Shown here: piece after piece, positions 63,561 through 64,000 of the stretch | Position numbering within the stretch: the first letter of the stretch is position 1 | Layout of the letters: each line of letters begins with the position of its first letter | Source of the DNA: Agrypnia vestita | Taxonomy: Eukaryota; Arthropoda; Insecta; Trichoptera; Phryganeidae | Assembly: GCA_016648135.1 (NCBI GenBank) | Contig: JADDOH010002060.1 | Coordinates: 124,001 to 188,000, forward strand | Direction: 5' to 3' | DNA length: 64,000 nucleotides | The notes under the pieces: generated by a model | What the model was told of the DNA's origin: nothing | Databases searched by the model: none | Seen by the model: the letters and a program-made list of their open reading frames with translations, nothing else | Position numbers and translations under genes: made by a program

Positions 63561-64000
63561 ATGATTGTTAGGCAAGCAAATAAAGGAAGGCACAATTAAA
63601 TAAAGAAATATGAATAATCACAATCTGGAATTTATTGAATACTATTAGAGGTTATACGCGAAATTTTGCTCACAAGGTCAGAAGACCAAAGACGGAATGA
63701 TAGGTGCGGCACGGAGCCGCTCCGAAAGTTCCAGATCTCTGATTGGATGGTCCTCTCGTGATTTACGGCCTGAATTCAATGTAGGTCTCGATCACCGGAC
63801 CCGTATATTAGGATTACACAGGAATATTAATTGTAGCGTAAATATCGTATAGAAAAATAGGGCCCAGGACGTTTTACAGTAAATTGGAAATTGCTAGAAG
63901 GGTCTAGAATAAACATTTGAAAAGTCGACCAAATTCGCGAAACATCTGGAAACCCGAAACCGTGTATAAGCGGGACGACACCGCAGAAACAAGCGAAACA
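63561..64000. other. Leader-like DNA with more heat-shock-type motifs
   Basis: GAAAGTTCCAGAT at 63724, GAAGGGTCTAGAA at 63897 and TTCGCGAA at 63934-63941 are further GAAnnTTC-type combinations. No ORF reaches a recognisable protein before the window ends. Confidence 0.3.

Noticed and set aside
1..64000. Integrated viral genes or complete autonomous transposons
   Set aside because: No capsid, viral polymerase or full-length transposase/reverse transcriptase was recognised; all coding remnants are short ends of known mobile-element protein types.

Overview
This is a piece of a eukaryotic nuclear genome, most likely an insect. I see no bacterial-style operons, no CRISPR array and no complete, clearly functional host protein gene. 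The insect call rests on the kinds of mobile element present: 5'-truncated RTE-like LINEs, Jockey/CR1-like LINE ends, a Penelope-like element with a GIY-YIG domain, Tc1/mariner and hAT relatives, a tRNA-derived SINE, and many short AT-rich inverted-repeat elements. The order of insect cannot be settled from the sequence alone. Most of the window reads as intergenic DNA or a very long intron that has collected transposons in several nested layers.

Layout. 0-16 kb: a fold-back element split by a SINE, several MITEs, a possible GC-rich terminal exon on the minus strand (3.6-3.85 kb), LINE ends, three hAT-type MITEs with 8-bp target duplications, and an RTE-like LINE interrupted by an AT-rich element. 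16.1-20.4 kb: two ~500-bp arms in inverted orientation, bounded by CTCCCTTT and TA, enclose 3.3 kb that holds a broken mariner-type transposase and Penelope-like remnants. 20.4-32 kb: LINE tails, two more hAT MITEs, an 18-bp minisatellite with a higher-order repeat, a Penelope-like element flanked by inverted repeats, and a hAT-like element carrying a LINE. 32-41.4 kb: low-copy CpG-rich DNA around 34-34.7 kb, several GGGCCGGTTG-type MITEs and a run of LINE fragments on both strands. 41.4-48 kb: a hAT MITE with a 448-bp MITE inside it, a second CTCCCTTT inverted-arm element, a LINE and more MITEs. 48-56 kb: an element-in-element with a perfect 8-bp target duplication, an element with clustered subterminal repeats and a Myb/SANT-like ORF, two more copies of the 448-bp MITE, and a small spliced gene fragment related to the N-terminus of DDE transposases. 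56-64 kb: LINE fragments, another nested hAT/MITE pair, and at the end a TATA-containing region with several heat-shock-element motifs.

Links between parts. The most coherent story is a family of 448-bp non-autonomous elements (four copies). Three of them keep an open ~52-59 residue reading frame resembling the N-terminal DNA-binding region of a DDE transposase; a more diverged, spliced version of the same kind of protein lies at 54.97-55.27 kb. A second thread is a set of CTGAYGA...GAAAC motifs, some in inverted pairs, that look like Penelope-type terminal repeats with hammerhead-like cores. Between the repeats, low-copy GC-rich islands (about 7.3, 11.1, 15.9, 17.6, 24.3, 28.5, 34.3 and 61.5 kb) are the best places to look for host exons or regulatory DNA.
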